Shown here: piece after piece, positions 8,464 through 17,252 of the stretch
Position numbering within the stretch: position 1 is the first letter of the stretch
How the letters are laid out: each line of letters opens with the position of its first letter
Source of the DNA: Bacteroides sp.
GTDB lineage: Bacteria > Bacteroidota > Bacteroidia > Bacteroidales > Muribaculaceae
DNA length: 64,000 bases
Direction: 5' to 3'
Assembly: GCA_014801585.1 (NCBI GenBank)
Contig: JAAVDX010000010.1
Span: forward strand, 100,506-164,505
The notes under the pieces: model-generated
The model's database searches: none
What the model saw: only the letters and a program-made list of their open reading frames with translations
What the model was told of the DNA's origin: nothing
Program-made: the position numbers and the translations under genes

Positions 8464-8481
8464 TTGAAATATATAATTTTG
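8450..8481 (+). promoter_or_regulatory. rpsU promoter
   Basis: TTTG (8450-8453), 20 bp, TAATTTTG (8474-8481): a perfect Bacteroidota promoter. Transcription should start around 8486-8490, giving a leader of about 120 nt before rpsU. Confidence 0.85.
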
Positions 8482-8485
8482 CATC

Positions 8486-8568
8486 CGCATTGTGTAGCCG
8501 CTTCCGCGGGAAAGGGGAAAAAAGTTTCCTGACTCAAGCAAGGGAGTGACGAAGCGGGACGGAATGCG
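8486..8568 (+). ncRNA. Structured rpsU 5' leader (candidate cis-regulatory RNA)
   Basis: Two long-range stems stack: CGCATT (8486-8491) with AATGCG (8563-8568), and CCGCTTC (8498-8504) with GAAGCGG (8551-8557). Inside them a local hairpin can form between GGAAA (8509-8513 or 8516-8520) and TTTCC (8525-8529). The outer stem begins right at the expected 5' end of the transcript. Ribosomal protein genes are often autoregulated through such leaders; that this one binds bS21 or ribosomes is inference. Confidence 0.5.
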
Positions 8569-8608
8569 TAAACACTAAAAAAAAGCAAATCAAAGTAAAA
8601 AAGGAAAA

Positions 8609-8803
8609 ATGATAATCGTACAACTCAAAGAAGGCGAAAACATCGAGAGAGCCCTCAAGAAATTCAAACGTAAATTTGAAAAAACCGGTATTGTAAAAGA
8701 ACTCCGTCGTCGTCAGGCATTCGAAAAGCCCAGCGTAGCGAACCGCAAGAAGATGATGAAGGCTGTCTACGTGCAGCAGCTTCGTCAGGAGGCAGAGCAA
8801 TAA
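8609..8803 (+). CDS. rpsU: 30S ribosomal protein bS21
   Basis: 64 residues, the normal Bacteroidales length, with the family pattern MIIVQLKEGENIERALKKFK followed by a basic helical region (LRRRQAFEKPS, RKKMMKAVY). bS21 binds the platform of the small subunit near the anti-Shine-Dalgarno end of 16S rRNA. AAGGA at 8601-8605 sits only three bases from the ATG. Transcribed from its own promoter through a structured leader; xerC and hpf follow, the usual Bacteroidales order. Confidence 0.95.
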   Translation: MIIVQLKEGENIERALKKFKRKFEKTGIVKELRRRQAFEKPSVANRKKMMKAVYVQQLRQEAEQ

Positions 8804-8971
8804 TCGGCTCATCGCTCTCCCCGGCGATACATCAATTTTTCTCCAGCCATATCTTCCGGCGCAGAGTCTCCAGGGAAACGGAGATTCTGCACCGGAAGTT
8901 CTTTTTTTCTTGGGGAATATGGGGTATGGCAACTTCTAATACTGCTGACGTAAACATCTGCTTTCAACGAT

Positions 8972-9907
8972 ATGGATGAATTTCTGAGTTATCTGCAATA
9001 TGAACTGGCGCGTTCGCCACATACGGTGGAGGCATACGCTCGCGACCTGCGACAATTCATAGAATTCTGTACGGGTCGGGACACGTCGCGCTTTGATCCG
9101 TCGCTGACTGACACGCGAATCATCCGCCAATGGATCGCCACTTTAGCCGAATCCGGTGACGCACCGGCCTCGCTGCGCCGAAAGACGCAGAGCCTTCGCG
9201 CCTACTTCAAATTTCTTTGCCGGAGAGGAGAACTAACCTCCAATCCGGCCGACGACGTCATCCTGGCCAAACTTCCCAAGCCACTCCCCGACTTCGTGGC
9301 CGACAAAGACCTGCTCCGGCTAATCGAGTCAGAAACACCGGACTCAGATTCAACCGACTTCACGACATCCCGCGACCACATAATACTTCATCTGCTATAT
9401 GCCACCGGGATGCGCCGCTCCGAACTATTGGCGCTGACTGACCGACATATCGACCTATCCCTGCGACAGATAAAGATAATGGGTAAAGGACGTAAAGAGA
9501 GGATAATTCCGATTGCAGATGCCCTGATATCAGATCTCGGACGCTGGCAGACTATCCGCGATGCCCACCTTCCCGATCTGCCGGAGCCGCGACCGATCGT
9601 TGCCACACGCAACGGCCACATGTCGGCCTCCAACCTTGAGTTAATTATCAAGCGCCTGCTGAAGAATGAGAATGCCGGCCGGAAATCGCCGCATACACTC
9701 CGCCACTCCTTCGCCACATCGATGCTCAACGGAGGAGCCGACCTCAACTCCGTGCGCGCGATACTCGGCCACTCCTCCCTCTCCACCACCCAGATATACA
9801 CCCACCTCCAATTCTCAGATCTGCGACAGATATACTCCGCGGCCCATCCGCGAGGAAAAAGGGGAAAAGAGGATGACCCAAAAAAATCGTCGGATTCCGA
9901 ACTCTAA
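8972..9907 (+). CDS. xerC: Tyrosine recombinase XerC/XerD family
   Basis: 311 residues. An N-terminal SAM-like core-binding domain (residues 1-85, with ARSPHTVEAYARDLRQF) precedes the catalytic domain. The active-site set is complete: Arg148 in GMRRSE, Lys172 in GKGRKE, His241 and Arg244 in HTLRHS, His267 in LGHSS and Tyr276 in TQIYTH. It should resolve chromosome dimers at dif with a partner Xer protein. Position between rpsU and hpf is conserved in Bacteroidales, so it is the housekeeping enzyme, not an invertase of the nearby surface loci. Whether it is XerC or XerD by orthology cannot be decided here. Confidence 0.92.
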   Translation: MDEFLSYLQYELARSPHTVEAYARDLRQFIEFCTGRDTSRFDPSLTDTRIIRQWIATLAESGDAPASLRRKTQSLRAYFKFLCRRGELTSNPADDVILAKLPKPLPDFVADKDLLRLIESETPDSDSTDFTTSRDHIILHLLYATGMRRSELLALTDRHIDLSLRQIKIMGKGRKERIIPIADALISDLGRWQTIRDAHLPDLPEPRPIVATRNGHMSASNLELIIKRLLKNENAGRKSPHTLRHSFATSMLNGGADLNSVRAILGHSSLSTTQIYTHLQFSDLRQIYSAAHPRGKRGKEDDPKKSSDSEL

Positions 9908-9922
9908 TCCGAAGAATTTTGT

Positions 9923-9930
9923 TACCTTTG
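9923..9930 (+). promoter_or_regulatory. Possible hpf -7 element
   Basis: TACCTTTG matches the -7 consensus about 170 bp upstream of hpf. No TTTG or TTG is found 19-21 bp upstream, so a weak or regulated promoter is all that can be claimed. Confidence 0.35.
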
Positions 9931-10099
9931 TAAAGAAGTTTTTCAACTACTTCAAAGAGATCATCAGAATCATCCGAGAAGAGAAACCGACTACTTCAGA
10001 TCCCGCCTCGAAACACTCTCTCCCCGACATTCGTAACTCCGCGGCAAGGCTTCCGGGCCGGATCCGCGAAATGTCTAACCTTATTAAAACCCTACGATT

Positions 10100-10393
10100 A
10101 TGGTAGCAAAAATCAATGCCGTTCATTTCGAGATTTCCGAACGCCTCAGCGCCTTCATTCATAAAAAAGTCGATAAACTGTACCGTCGGTTTGATTTTAT
10201 TTCAGAGGCGGAAGTGACTCTGAAAGTAGTGAAGCCCGAGACTTCGCTCAATAAAGAAGCTCAGGTAAAACTTCACGTGCCGGGATCTGCCGAGCTCTTC
10301 GCATCCAAGACCTGCGACACCTTTGAAGAGGCAGTCGATCTGAGTCTTGAGGCACTCGAACGTCAGCTCGAAAAGATTAAAGAGAAGAAATAA
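10100..10393 (+). CDS. hpf: Ribosome hibernation promoting factor (short form)
   Basis: 97 residues, the short HPF/RaiA class: a single domain with beta-alpha-beta-beta-beta-alpha pattern (INAVHFEISERLSAFIHKKV, DTFEEAVDLSLEALERQ) and a basic C-terminus. It binds the 30S decoding region in stationary phase and helps form inactive ribosomes. It lacks the C-terminal dimerisation domain of long HPF. The fdtA-like gene begins 10 bp after its stop. Confidence 0.92.
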   Translation: MVAKINAVHFEISERLSAFIHKKVDKLYRRFDFISEAEVTLKVVKPETSLNKEAQVKLHVPGSAELFASKTCDTFEEAVDLSLEALERQLEKIKEKK

Positions 10394-10403
10394 CAGAGTC
10401 GGG

Positions 10404-10865
10404 ATGAGTCCTCTCGACAACGTAAGAATATTGGAATTCCCCGGGGTGGCAGATCCGGCCCGGGGAATTCTTACTGTGGCCGAACGTCTGCACTTCGACC
10501 GCATCCTACCCTCCGGAGGGGCAGAGAGCTACACCTTCCCGATCCGCAGGGTCTTTTATATCCACGGGATTCCCGAAGGGGGCCGACGAGGGGGACATGC
10601 GCACACTTCCAACTGCGAGATACTCATATGCATCAACGGAAGTTTCGACCTTACCCTTTCCGACAGCCGGCGGGAAACCACCTATCATCTTTCCGACCCT
10701 ACACGCGGCATCGTGATTCCACCCGACGCATGGACGCGGATGGAGAATTTCGCTCCGCAGACAATCCTGCTCGTGCTATGCTCAGAGGAATACTCCGAAG
10801 AGGGGTATATCCACGACTTTGAAGCATACCGCCGCTATATCACAGAGAAGTATTCAACCTCATGA
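10404..10865 (+). CDS. fdtA: FdtA/QdtA-type dTDP-sugar ketoisomerase (WxcM-like cupin)
   Basis: The ATG at 10404 is chosen because the frame upstream runs back into hpf; this gives 153 residues, the family length. A cupin fold is indicated by GGRRGGHAHTSNCEILICI, whose HAH pair is the catalytic motif of dTDP-4-keto-6-deoxyglucose 3,4-ketoisomerases, and by RGIVIPPDAW. It would supply the 3-keto sugar for the aminotransferase encoded next, whose ATG overlaps its stop (ATGA at 10862). The exact product isomer (galacto or gluco) cannot be read from the sequence. Confidence 0.85.
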   Translation: MSPLDNVRILEFPGVADPARGILTVAERLHFDRILPSGGAESYTFPIRRVFYIHGIPEGGRRGGHAHTSNCEILICINGSFDLTLSDSRRETTYHLSDPTRGIVIPPDAWTRMENFAPQTILLVLCSEEYSEEGYIHDFEAYRRYITEKYSTS

Positions 10866-11995
10866 ACTACGAATTCCTGAATCTTGCCGATTCCAACCGC
10901 CGATATGCCGACGCACTGAAAGAGGCGGCATGCCGGGTGATCGACTCGGGACGATTTCTGAATGGTCCGGAAATCGGAGCGCTCGAATCGGAGATCGCCG
11001 AATATGTCGGAGCCGATCATGCAATCGCAGTCAGTACCGGTCTGGATGCCATACGCCTGATTTTCCGCGCATATATGGAGGAGGGGCGGCTTAAGGAGGG
11101 GGATGAAGTCCTTTTCCCGGCCAATACCTTCATAGCCTCCGTGCTGCCACTGACCGAACTTGGATTGAAAGCTATGCCGGCGGCCGTAGACCCGGCCACT
11201 TCCAATATCGACTTCAAGCGTCTGAAGGAGTCACTGACGGAGCGGACAAGAGCCGTATTAGTCGTGCATCTCTACGGGTCGCCCTGCTACGACGCGCAGG
11301 CGTATCGCGAACTTAAAGAGAGAGGGATACTGATAGTAGAAGACTGCGCGCAGGCTCTCGGGGCACGTGCTTCGGAAGCCGGACTTAACGGCTCGGCATA
11401 TTGCGGAGCACTTGGAGACGCCGCGGCAATCAGTTTCTATCCCACGAAGAACTTAGGGGCACTCGGGGATGCCGGGATGGTCATCACCTCAGATGACCGA
11501 CTTGCCTCCGACGTAAGGACGCTTGCCCAATACGGATCAGAAAAGCGCTATCACAACATCTATCGCGGCTATAACAACCGCATGGACGAACTTCAGGCAG
11601 CATTCCTCCGCGTAAAACTTCCCGGACTGGATGCAGAAAATGACCGTCGCCGCGAGGTCGCCGCGGAATATTGTTCCCGCATCACCCATCCGGAAGTGGC
11701 CACTCCGTCACTGATAGAGGATGAGCGGCAGGTGTGGCATCAGTTTGTGGTCAGGTCGCCCCGCAGAGACCAACTGAAAGAATGGTTAGCATCGCAAGGA
11801 GTGGCGACGGATATCCATTATCCGATACCTCCGCATGCACAGCCATGCTATCAAGGAGAATTTCCGCAGACACCGGCACTTGACGAAGCAGAGAAATTAG
11901 CAGGAGAGATTCTGAGTCTGCCGATCGCCAATATCACTCCGGCCGATGCGCGAGCAATAGCCGACATCATCAACAGATTCCCAACCATATCTTAA
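10862..11995 (+). CDS. fdtB: DegT/DnrJ/EryC1 family PLP-dependent sugar aminotransferase (FdtB-like)
   Basis: 377 residues. The PLP lysine is Lys196 in SFYPTKNLGALGDAG, and the ring-binding Asp161 lies in IVEDCAQALGA. These match fold-type I sugar aminotransferases. Coupled by a 4-bp overlap to the ketoisomerase gene, it most likely makes a dTDP-3-amino-3,6-dideoxyhexose for surface glycan or glycoprotein. The N-acetyltransferase (FdtC) and the rmlA/rmlB genes are not in the window. The mltG start codon shares one base with its stop (TAATG at 11993-11997). Confidence 0.85.
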   Translation: MNYEFLNLADSNRRYADALKEAACRVIDSGRFLNGPEIGALESEIAEYVGADHAIAVSTGLDAIRLIFRAYMEEGRLKEGDEVLFPANTFIASVLPLTELGLKAMPAAVDPATSNIDFKRLKESLTERTRAVLVVHLYGSPCYDAQAYRELKERGILIVEDCAQALGARASEAGLNGSAYCGALGDAAAISFYPTKNLGALGDAGMVITSDDRLASDVRTLAQYGSEKRYHNIYRGYNNRMDELQAAFLRVKLPGLDAENDRRREVAAEYCSRITHPEVATPSLIEDERQVWHQFVVRSPRRDQLKEWLASQGVATDIHYPIPPHAQPCYQGEFPQTPALDEAEKLAGEILSLPIANITPADARAIADIINRFPTIS

Positions 11996-13113
11996 TGAAC
12001 TCCTCATCTTCCACCCCGCCCAAATCCAATCGGGCAGTAAAGAACAAAAAATCCGGAAAAGGGAAGGCTATGAATGAGAAAGGGGGTCGCCGCCCGCTGA
12101 AGAATCGGAAGGCACTATGGATAATGCTCCCTCTCACAGTCATAGTCATTATAGGCGTGATCATCGTTGCGCCCTACGTCGTCACATCGTCGGCTCACGC
12201 TGCGATTATCAAGATACCGGCAAAGGCTACCGAGAAAAATCTTCGCGACACACTCGAAAGATATTTTGATCCGGCTTATGCGGGACGCACTTTCGACGCA
12301 TTCCGCAAGTTGGGCCGGACACCGGCAGAGCGCTATGGGGCATACGAAATCCCAAAGGGGACGTCGCCACTGCAGGCTGCAAGAATACTTTCACGCGGGA
12401 TGCAGACCGAACTGTCACTGACAATCAACGGAGTGCGCGAGCTGGATTCGTTTCTACCCCGGATTGCCGCCAAGCTGAATTTCAAGTCGGCCGATCTGGC
12501 GACCCTGCTTGCAGACTCCGCGACTATGGCCCTCTACGGGCTGACCCCTGAGCAGGCACCGGCACTCTTCCTTAACGACACCTACCGCTTTTACTGGACG
12601 GCCACTCCGGAGGAGGTCGTAAAGAAATTAGGAGCCAACTACAATCGTTTCTGGAATGAGACAAATCGCAAAAAGGCGGAGGCATTGGGTCTGACACCGG
12701 CAGAGGTAGTGATCGTGGCCTCAATCACTGATGAGGAGACACAGGCACAGCAGGAGAAAGGGCGAATCGGACGGCTCTACATCAACCGCCTCCACAAAGG
12801 GATGCGGCTGCAGGCCGATCCTACCGTAAAATTCGCACTGAAAGACTTTTCAATCAAGCGTATCACAGGCCAGCATCTTTCGGCTCCGGGACCATACAAT
12901 ACATATCGCGTCAACGGGTTGCCTCCAGGGCCGATCCGCACAACCTCCACGGCTACTATTCAGGCTATACTCGACTCAGCGCCATCGGAAGATCTTTACA
13001 TGTGTGCGAAGGAAGACTTTTCGGGCACTCACAACTTCGCAACGACCTTTGAAGAGCACAAGGAGAACGCCCGGCGTTATCAGCAGGCTCTTGACGAACG
13101 CGGCATTAAATAA
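11995..13113 (+). CDS. mltG: Endolytic murein transglycosylase MltG
   Basis: 372 residues. A basic cytoplasmic tail of about 40 residues precedes one membrane segment (about 41-63), then a LysM-like region and the YceG catalytic domain. The catalytic motif appears as VASITDEET with Glu248 as the likely acid, followed by GRLYINRLHKGMRLQADPTV and the GLPPGPI turn, all typical of MltG. The enzyme cuts nascent glycan strands in the periplasm and sets their length. The N-terminal tail is unusually rich in Lys, Arg, Ser and Pro, and a second possible start lies at Met26. Confidence 0.9.
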   Translation: MNSSSSTPPKSNRAVKNKKSGKGKAMNEKGGRRPLKNRKALWIMLPLTVIVIIGVIIVAPYVVTSSAHAAIIKIPAKATEKNLRDTLERYFDPAYAGRTFDAFRKLGRTPAERYGAYEIPKGTSPLQAARILSRGMQTELSLTINGVRELDSFLPRIAAKLNFKSADLATLLADSATMALYGLTPEQAPALFLNDTYRFYWTATPEEVVKKLGANYNRFWNETNRKKAEALGLTPAEVVIVASITDEETQAQQEKGRIGRLYINRLHKGMRLQADPTVKFALKDFSIKRITGQHLSAPGPYNTYRVNGLPPGPIRTTSTATIQAILDSAPSEDLYMCAKEDFSGTHNFATTFEEHKENARRYQQALDERGIK

Positions 13114-13171
13114 GACTTCAGATATCCACTATATCAAACTCTCTCTAACTCACTCAACCAACCTAAGATTG

Positions 13172-14515
13172 ATGAGAAACCGAAAATCCAAACTACTTCA
13201 TAATTCACTTGATAATCTTCTTGGAAAGATATTGTCTGCATGTAGGACTAAGATTGCCATTGCGGCAGTCGTGGCTATATTGGTTTGCCCGGCCTATGCG
13301 CTCGCCCTCACTTCAAATCCAAAAGTCACTCTGGAGGAAGGGATAGAAATAGAGAATGATATTCTACGTAAAACCGAAAAGGGAGCGGAAGGAGAGGTAG
13401 AGGTCGATTCGATTTCGCTCGTCGTGAAAGATCATCCGCTGCTGCGCCCGGTGATGAAGAGCGTATCGGTGGTGAAGATGTCGGAGGATGAAGATACGAT
13501 GCCTGTCACGGACCGCAACTGGTGGCATCTGCTTCGCAAAGGGGAATTGAATCTGCGAGACACTACTGTGGAATATCCCCGCTTCGTCAAATTCTGCCGC
13601 GACGTGTATCTCTGGGGCGACAAGACCTTCAACACCTACGACACTACCTACGTAGTCGGGACGGGTACGAACTGGAAAGCGCGTGTGGCCTTCGACGGCT
13701 GGAGCGATTCCTATCACATGAATCTCGACAGGAAAATGCCTATCACCCTCTTCTCCACTCCTTATATGAGTGCGGGTATTTTTCTGCATTTTATGGCAGT
13801 CAGCGTAAATCAGACTATTGACCTTTCCAATCTCTGCTTCAATAAGCCGGTAAATCACCATAAGTTTGAGTTTGGTTTCAACTGCGCCCGATTTAATCTG
13901 GACTTGGCCTTTAATTCCAATACGGGCGGATCTGATATCCGCAGCTTCGGCGACTATAAGAAAGGGCATTTCTTCAAGCAGTATTTTTCGGGGGTGAACC
14001 TTCATTCCTTTAATGCCAATCTTTATTATTACTTCAATAATTATAAATATGCCAATGGAGCTGCTTATTACTTCTCGAAGATACAGAAGATAAGTGCGGG
14101 GTCATTTATTCTTGGGTTTACGTATGGGTATGAGGATATAGAGCTTGACTTTACGAAATTGCCGGAGTTTCTGATACCTTATATGAAGGTTGATCCAAGA
14201 GATTATAAGTTTAACTATTATAATTATTGTCTGCTATTCGGGTATGGATTCAACTGGGTGTTAGGGAAACATTTCCTTTATAATGTGACGGCGATGCCGT
14301 CGATCGGTGTGCTACATTGCACGGAGGAATCGGAGGATAAATCGGCTAAACTATTGTCGCTGAATGCCAATTGGAGAATGTCGCTGACTTATAATAAGGA
14401 TAACTTTTTTACTTGCTTTATTGTGAAGGTCGACGGGCATTGGTATAAGACCTCCCGGCTTTCTGTCTTTAATGCTATTGAGAATGCATCGCTGTCGGTG
14501 GGGGTTCGGTTTTGA
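13172..14515 (+). CDS. DUF4421 family outer-membrane protein
   Basis: Start chosen at ATG 13172, which gives a 447-residue protein with a signal-like hydrophobic stretch (about residues 24-45); the longer frame would overlap mltG without homology. The body from NWWHLLRKGEL onward, with many aromatic alternating strands (FFKQYFSGVNLHSFNANLYY) and a C-terminal ASLSVGVRF strand ending in Phe, fits the DUF4421 family and a beta-barrel. Base composition turns AT-richer in its second half. Function is unknown. Convergent with pnp across a shared hairpin. Confidence 0.7.
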   Translation: MRNRKSKLLHNSLDNLLGKILSACRTKIAIAAVVAILVCPAYALALTSNPKVTLEEGIEIENDILRKTEKGAEGEVEVDSISLVVKDHPLLRPVMKSVSVVKMSEDEDTMPVTDRNWWHLLRKGELNLRDTTVEYPRFVKFCRDVYLWGDKTFNTYDTTYVVGTGTNWKARVAFDGWSDSYHMNLDRKMPITLFSTPYMSAGIFLHFMAVSVNQTIDLSNLCFNKPVNHHKFEFGFNCARFNLDLAFNSNTGGSDIRSFGDYKKGHFFKQYFSGVNLHSFNANLYYYFNNYKYANGAAYYFSKIQKISAGSFILGFTYGYEDIELDFTKLPEFLIPYMKVDPRDYKFNYYNYCLLFGYGFNWVLGKHFLYNVTAMPSIGVLHCTEESEDKSAKLLSLNANWRMSLTYNKDNFFTCFIVKVDGHWYKTSRLSVFNAIENASLSVGVRF

Positions 14516-14564
14516 TTTGGCCTATATTGCTCCCCACTGCAGGGGATGAGGCTAAGTAAAATAA

Positions 14565-14603
14565 AATTCCGGCGAGTTCCGATTATCGGGACTCGCCGGA
14601 ATT
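14565..14603. terminator. Bidirectional terminator between DUF4421 gene and pnp
   Basis: Arms AATTCCGGCGAGTTCCG (14565-14581) and CGGGACTCGCCGGAATT (14587-14603) pair with one G-U and a 5-nt loop. It separates two convergent genes and has A/T-rich flanks on the left side, so it can serve both strands. Confidence 0.85.
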
Positions 14604-14626
14604 GCTTATTGAGAATCAGTAATTTA

Positions 14627-16966
14627 TCAGTCGTTTTTGATTTCTGACTTCAGGTTGGCGAAGGGACGGTTGCCACCTTCGCGACGGGGACCGCGACCTT
14701 CGCTTCGGTTGCCGCCTTCGCGACGGGGACCACGGCCTTCACCGCGATTGCCGCCTTCACGACGGGGACCTCTGTCGCCACCTTCACGACGCGGACGAGC
14801 CTCACGCTCTACATAGCCTTCGGGCTTCTCGGTGAGCACACGCATTGAGAGACGATACTTGCCGGTCTTCTTGTCGATTTCGATAAGTTTGACCTTCACT
14901 TTGTCGCCTTCCTTGATGCCGCTCTGCTCCATTGAGTCGAGACGATTCCAAGAGATTTCGGAGATGTGGAGGAGGCCGTCGCGACCGGGCATGAATTCTA
15001 CGAACGCACCGAAGTCGAGAATCGAACGGACTGTGCCTTCATAGACCTCACCCTCTTCGGGCTGAGCAACGATAGCCTTGATGCGGGCGAGAGCGGCATC
15101 GATGCCGGCGCGGTCCTTGGATGCGATTTCAACGCGACCTACGCCTGTCTTTTCATCTTCATCGATAGAGATAGTAGTGCCGGTCTCTTCCTGCATTGCC
15201 TGAATCACCTTGCCCTGCGGGCCGATAACCGCACCGATTGTCTCTTTGGGAATCTCGATAGTCACGAGACGCGGCACGTGGGGCTTGTAGTCCTCGCGAG
15301 CCTCGGGGATAGTGTCGGCGATGATGCCGAGGATGTGCATACGGCCTTGGCGAGCCTGCTCGAGAGCCTGCTCAAGAACTTCGTAGCTGAGACCATCGCA
15401 CTTGATATCCATCTGAGTGGCGGTGATACCGCGGTCGGTACCGGTCACTTTGAAGTCCATATCGCCGAGATGGTCTTCATCGCCGAGGATGTCGGAAAGG
15501 ACTGCGTACTTCACATTGTTGGTGTCGGAGATGAGACCCATAGCCACGCCGGCCACGGGGCGCTTCATCTTCACGCCTGCGTCGAGAAGGGCGAGAGTGC
15601 CGCCGCAGACAGTAGCCATTGAAGAGGAGCCGTTAGACTCGAGAATATCGCTGACGATACGGCAAGTGTAGGGGAAATCATCGGGGAACATGCGCTTGAG
15701 GGCACGATGAGCGAGATTGCCGTGGCCGATCTCGCGACGGCCTACGCCGCGCTGCGGGCGAGCTTCACCGGTGGAGAAGGGGGGGAAGTTGTAGTGGAGG
15801 AGGAAACGCTCCTTGCTCTGGTTGAGGACGTCGTCGACGATCTTTTCGTCGAGAGTAGTTCCGAGAGTGGCAGTGACGAGCGCCTGAGTCTCACCACGGG
15901 TGAAGACAGCGGATCCGTGAGGGCCGGGGACGTAGTCGATCTCACACCAGATGGGGCGGATCTCAGTGGTCTTACGGCCGTCGAGACGGATACCTTCGTC
16001 GAGTACGCAGCGGCGCATAGCTTCTTTCTCTACGTCGTGGTAGTAGCGCTTCACCATTGCGATGCGCTGATCTTCATTATATAGAGCGAGCTGATCCTCG
16101 GTCATTTCGGGGAGAGCGTCGATATATTCATCGCGGACAGCCTTGAACGACTCGTTGCGCCAATGCTTGTCGGCGCTTCCGGCCTTGGCGATAGCATATG
16201 CCTTGTCGTAGCATTTCTCGCGAACGTCGGCACGGAGAGCGTCGTCGTTGATTTCGTGGTTGTATTCGCGCTTCACTTCCTTGCCGGCCTCCTTCATGAG
16301 TTCGATCTGAGCGAGGCAATGCTTTTTGATCTCCTCATGGGCCACTTTGAGAGCTTCGAGAAGTTCAGCTTCGCTGACTTCGTTCATTTCGCCTTCGACC
16401 ATCATGATGTTGTCGTAAGTGGCGCCGACCATGAGTTCGATGTCAGCGCGTTCGATCTGATCGAAAGTAGGATTGATGACCCATTGACCGTCGACGCGAG
16501 CTACGCGCACTTCGGAGATGGGGCCGTTGAAGGGGATGTCGGAGCAGGCTAAGGCAGCGGAAGCCGCGATGCCTGCGAGCGCGTCGGGAGCCTCATTTTC
16601 ATCAGCGGAGAAGAGAGTCACGTTGACGAAAGTCTCGGCATGGTAATTATCGGGGAAGAGCGGACGGAGGACGCGGTCGACGAGACGCGACGTGAGGATT
16701 TCATAGTCGCTGGCTCTGCCCTCTCTTTTGAGGAATCCGCCGGGATAACGGCCGATGGAGGCGTACTTTTCTTTGTATTCTACTGTGAGGGGCATGAAAT
16801 CGACACCCTCGTTAGCCTCCTGGGCGGAGCAAACGGTGGCGAGGAGCATGGTGTTGCCCATGCGCACTTCCACTGCGCCATCAGCCTGCTTGGCGAGCTT
16901 GCCAGTCTCGATAGTGATCTGACGGCCGTCGCTCAGCTCGATGGTCTTTTTTACCGGTTTAAGCAT
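14627..16966 (-). CDS. pnp: Polyribonucleotide nucleotidyltransferase (PNPase)
   Basis: 779 residues. Two RNase PH domains flank an alpha-helical segment; a KH domain ([20 protein letters not shown]) and an S1 domain ([17 protein letters not shown]) follow. The last ~60 residues are a low-complexity Arg/Gly tail built from repeats of RREGGNR, longer than in E. coli and probably RNA-binding. The enzyme degrades RNA phosphorolytically from the 3' end and adds heteropolymeric tails. A consensus promoter at 17099-17129 gives a leader of about 125 nt. Confidence 0.97.
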   Translation of the reverse strand: MLKPVKKTIELSDGRQITIETGKLAKQADGAVEVRMGNTMLLATVCSAQEANEGVDFMPLTVEYKEKYASIGRYPGGFLKREGRASDYEILTSRLVDRVLRPLFPDNYHAETFVNVTLFSADENEAPDALAGIAASAALACSDIPFNGPISEVRVARVDGQWVINPTFDQIERADIELMVGATYDNIMMVEGEMNEVSEAELLEALKVAHEEIKKHCLAQIELMKEAGKEVKREYNHEINDDALRADVREKCYDKAYAIAKAGSADKHWRNESFKAVRDEYIDALPEMTEDQLALYNEDQRIAMVKRYYHDVEKEAMRRCVLDEGIRLDGRKTTEIRPIWCEIDYVPGPHGSAVFTRGETQALVTATLGTTLDEKIVDDVLNQSKERFLLHYNFPPFSTGEARPQRGVGRREIGHGNLAHRALKRMFPDDFPYTCRIVSDILESNGSSSMATVCGGTLALLDAGVKMKRPVAGVAMGLISDTNNVKYAVLSDILGDEDHLGDMDFKVTGTDRGITATQMDIKCDGLSYEVLEQALEQARQGRMHILGIIADTIPEAREDYKPHVPRLVTIEIPKETIGAVIGPQGKVIQAMQEETGTTISIDEDEKTGVGRVEIASKDRAGIDAALARIKAIVAQPEEGEVYEGTVRSILDFGAFVEFMPGRDGLLHISEISWNRLDSMEQSGIKEGDKVKVKLIEIDKKTGKYRLSMRVLTEKPEGYVEREARPRREGGDRGPRREGGNRGEGRGPRREGGNRSEGRGPRREGGNRPFANLKSEIKND

Positions 16967-17098
16967 AAGTTTCTTTATTGTTTTCTTTCGCTGCGTTCTA
17001 TTTCGGCCGCGCGTCAGCCCCGCCTGAGAGCGTCGCTAATTAGCGCGGCTCTACAAAAGGTGAAGCCCGACCGATGTCAGGTTACTGCATATTTTCTG

Positions 17099-17129
17099 CA
17101 AAGTTAATCATTTATGTTCGCTTTCCCAA
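17099..17129 (-). promoter_or_regulatory. pnp promoter
   Basis: On the minus strand TTG (17129-17127), 20 bp, TAACTTTG (17106-17099). Initiation is expected near 17092. A divergent -7-like box TAAATTTG (17151-17158, plus strand) may serve the DUF4369 gene, without a recognisable -33. Confidence 0.7.
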
Positions 17130-17252
17130 TGATTTTCACCTATTTTTTCTTAAATTTGCATCAGAATCCGCCTTCCTCCCGGATATTTCTTTCTTCGGGG
17201 AGATAGCGGATAGGTAGATAGTTACACATAAACAGTTATCTTTCATCAAAAT

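Noticed and set aside
8972..9907. Idea that the tyrosine recombinase is a phase-variation invertase
   Set aside because: Its position between rpsU and hpf is the conserved place of the housekeeping Xer protein, and no inverted-repeat-flanked promoter was found next to it.
11995..13113. Loss of the MltG catalytic Glu because the motif reads TDEET
   Set aside because: Counting against E. coli MltG places the catalytic residue at the second acidic position before Thr, which is Glu248 here.
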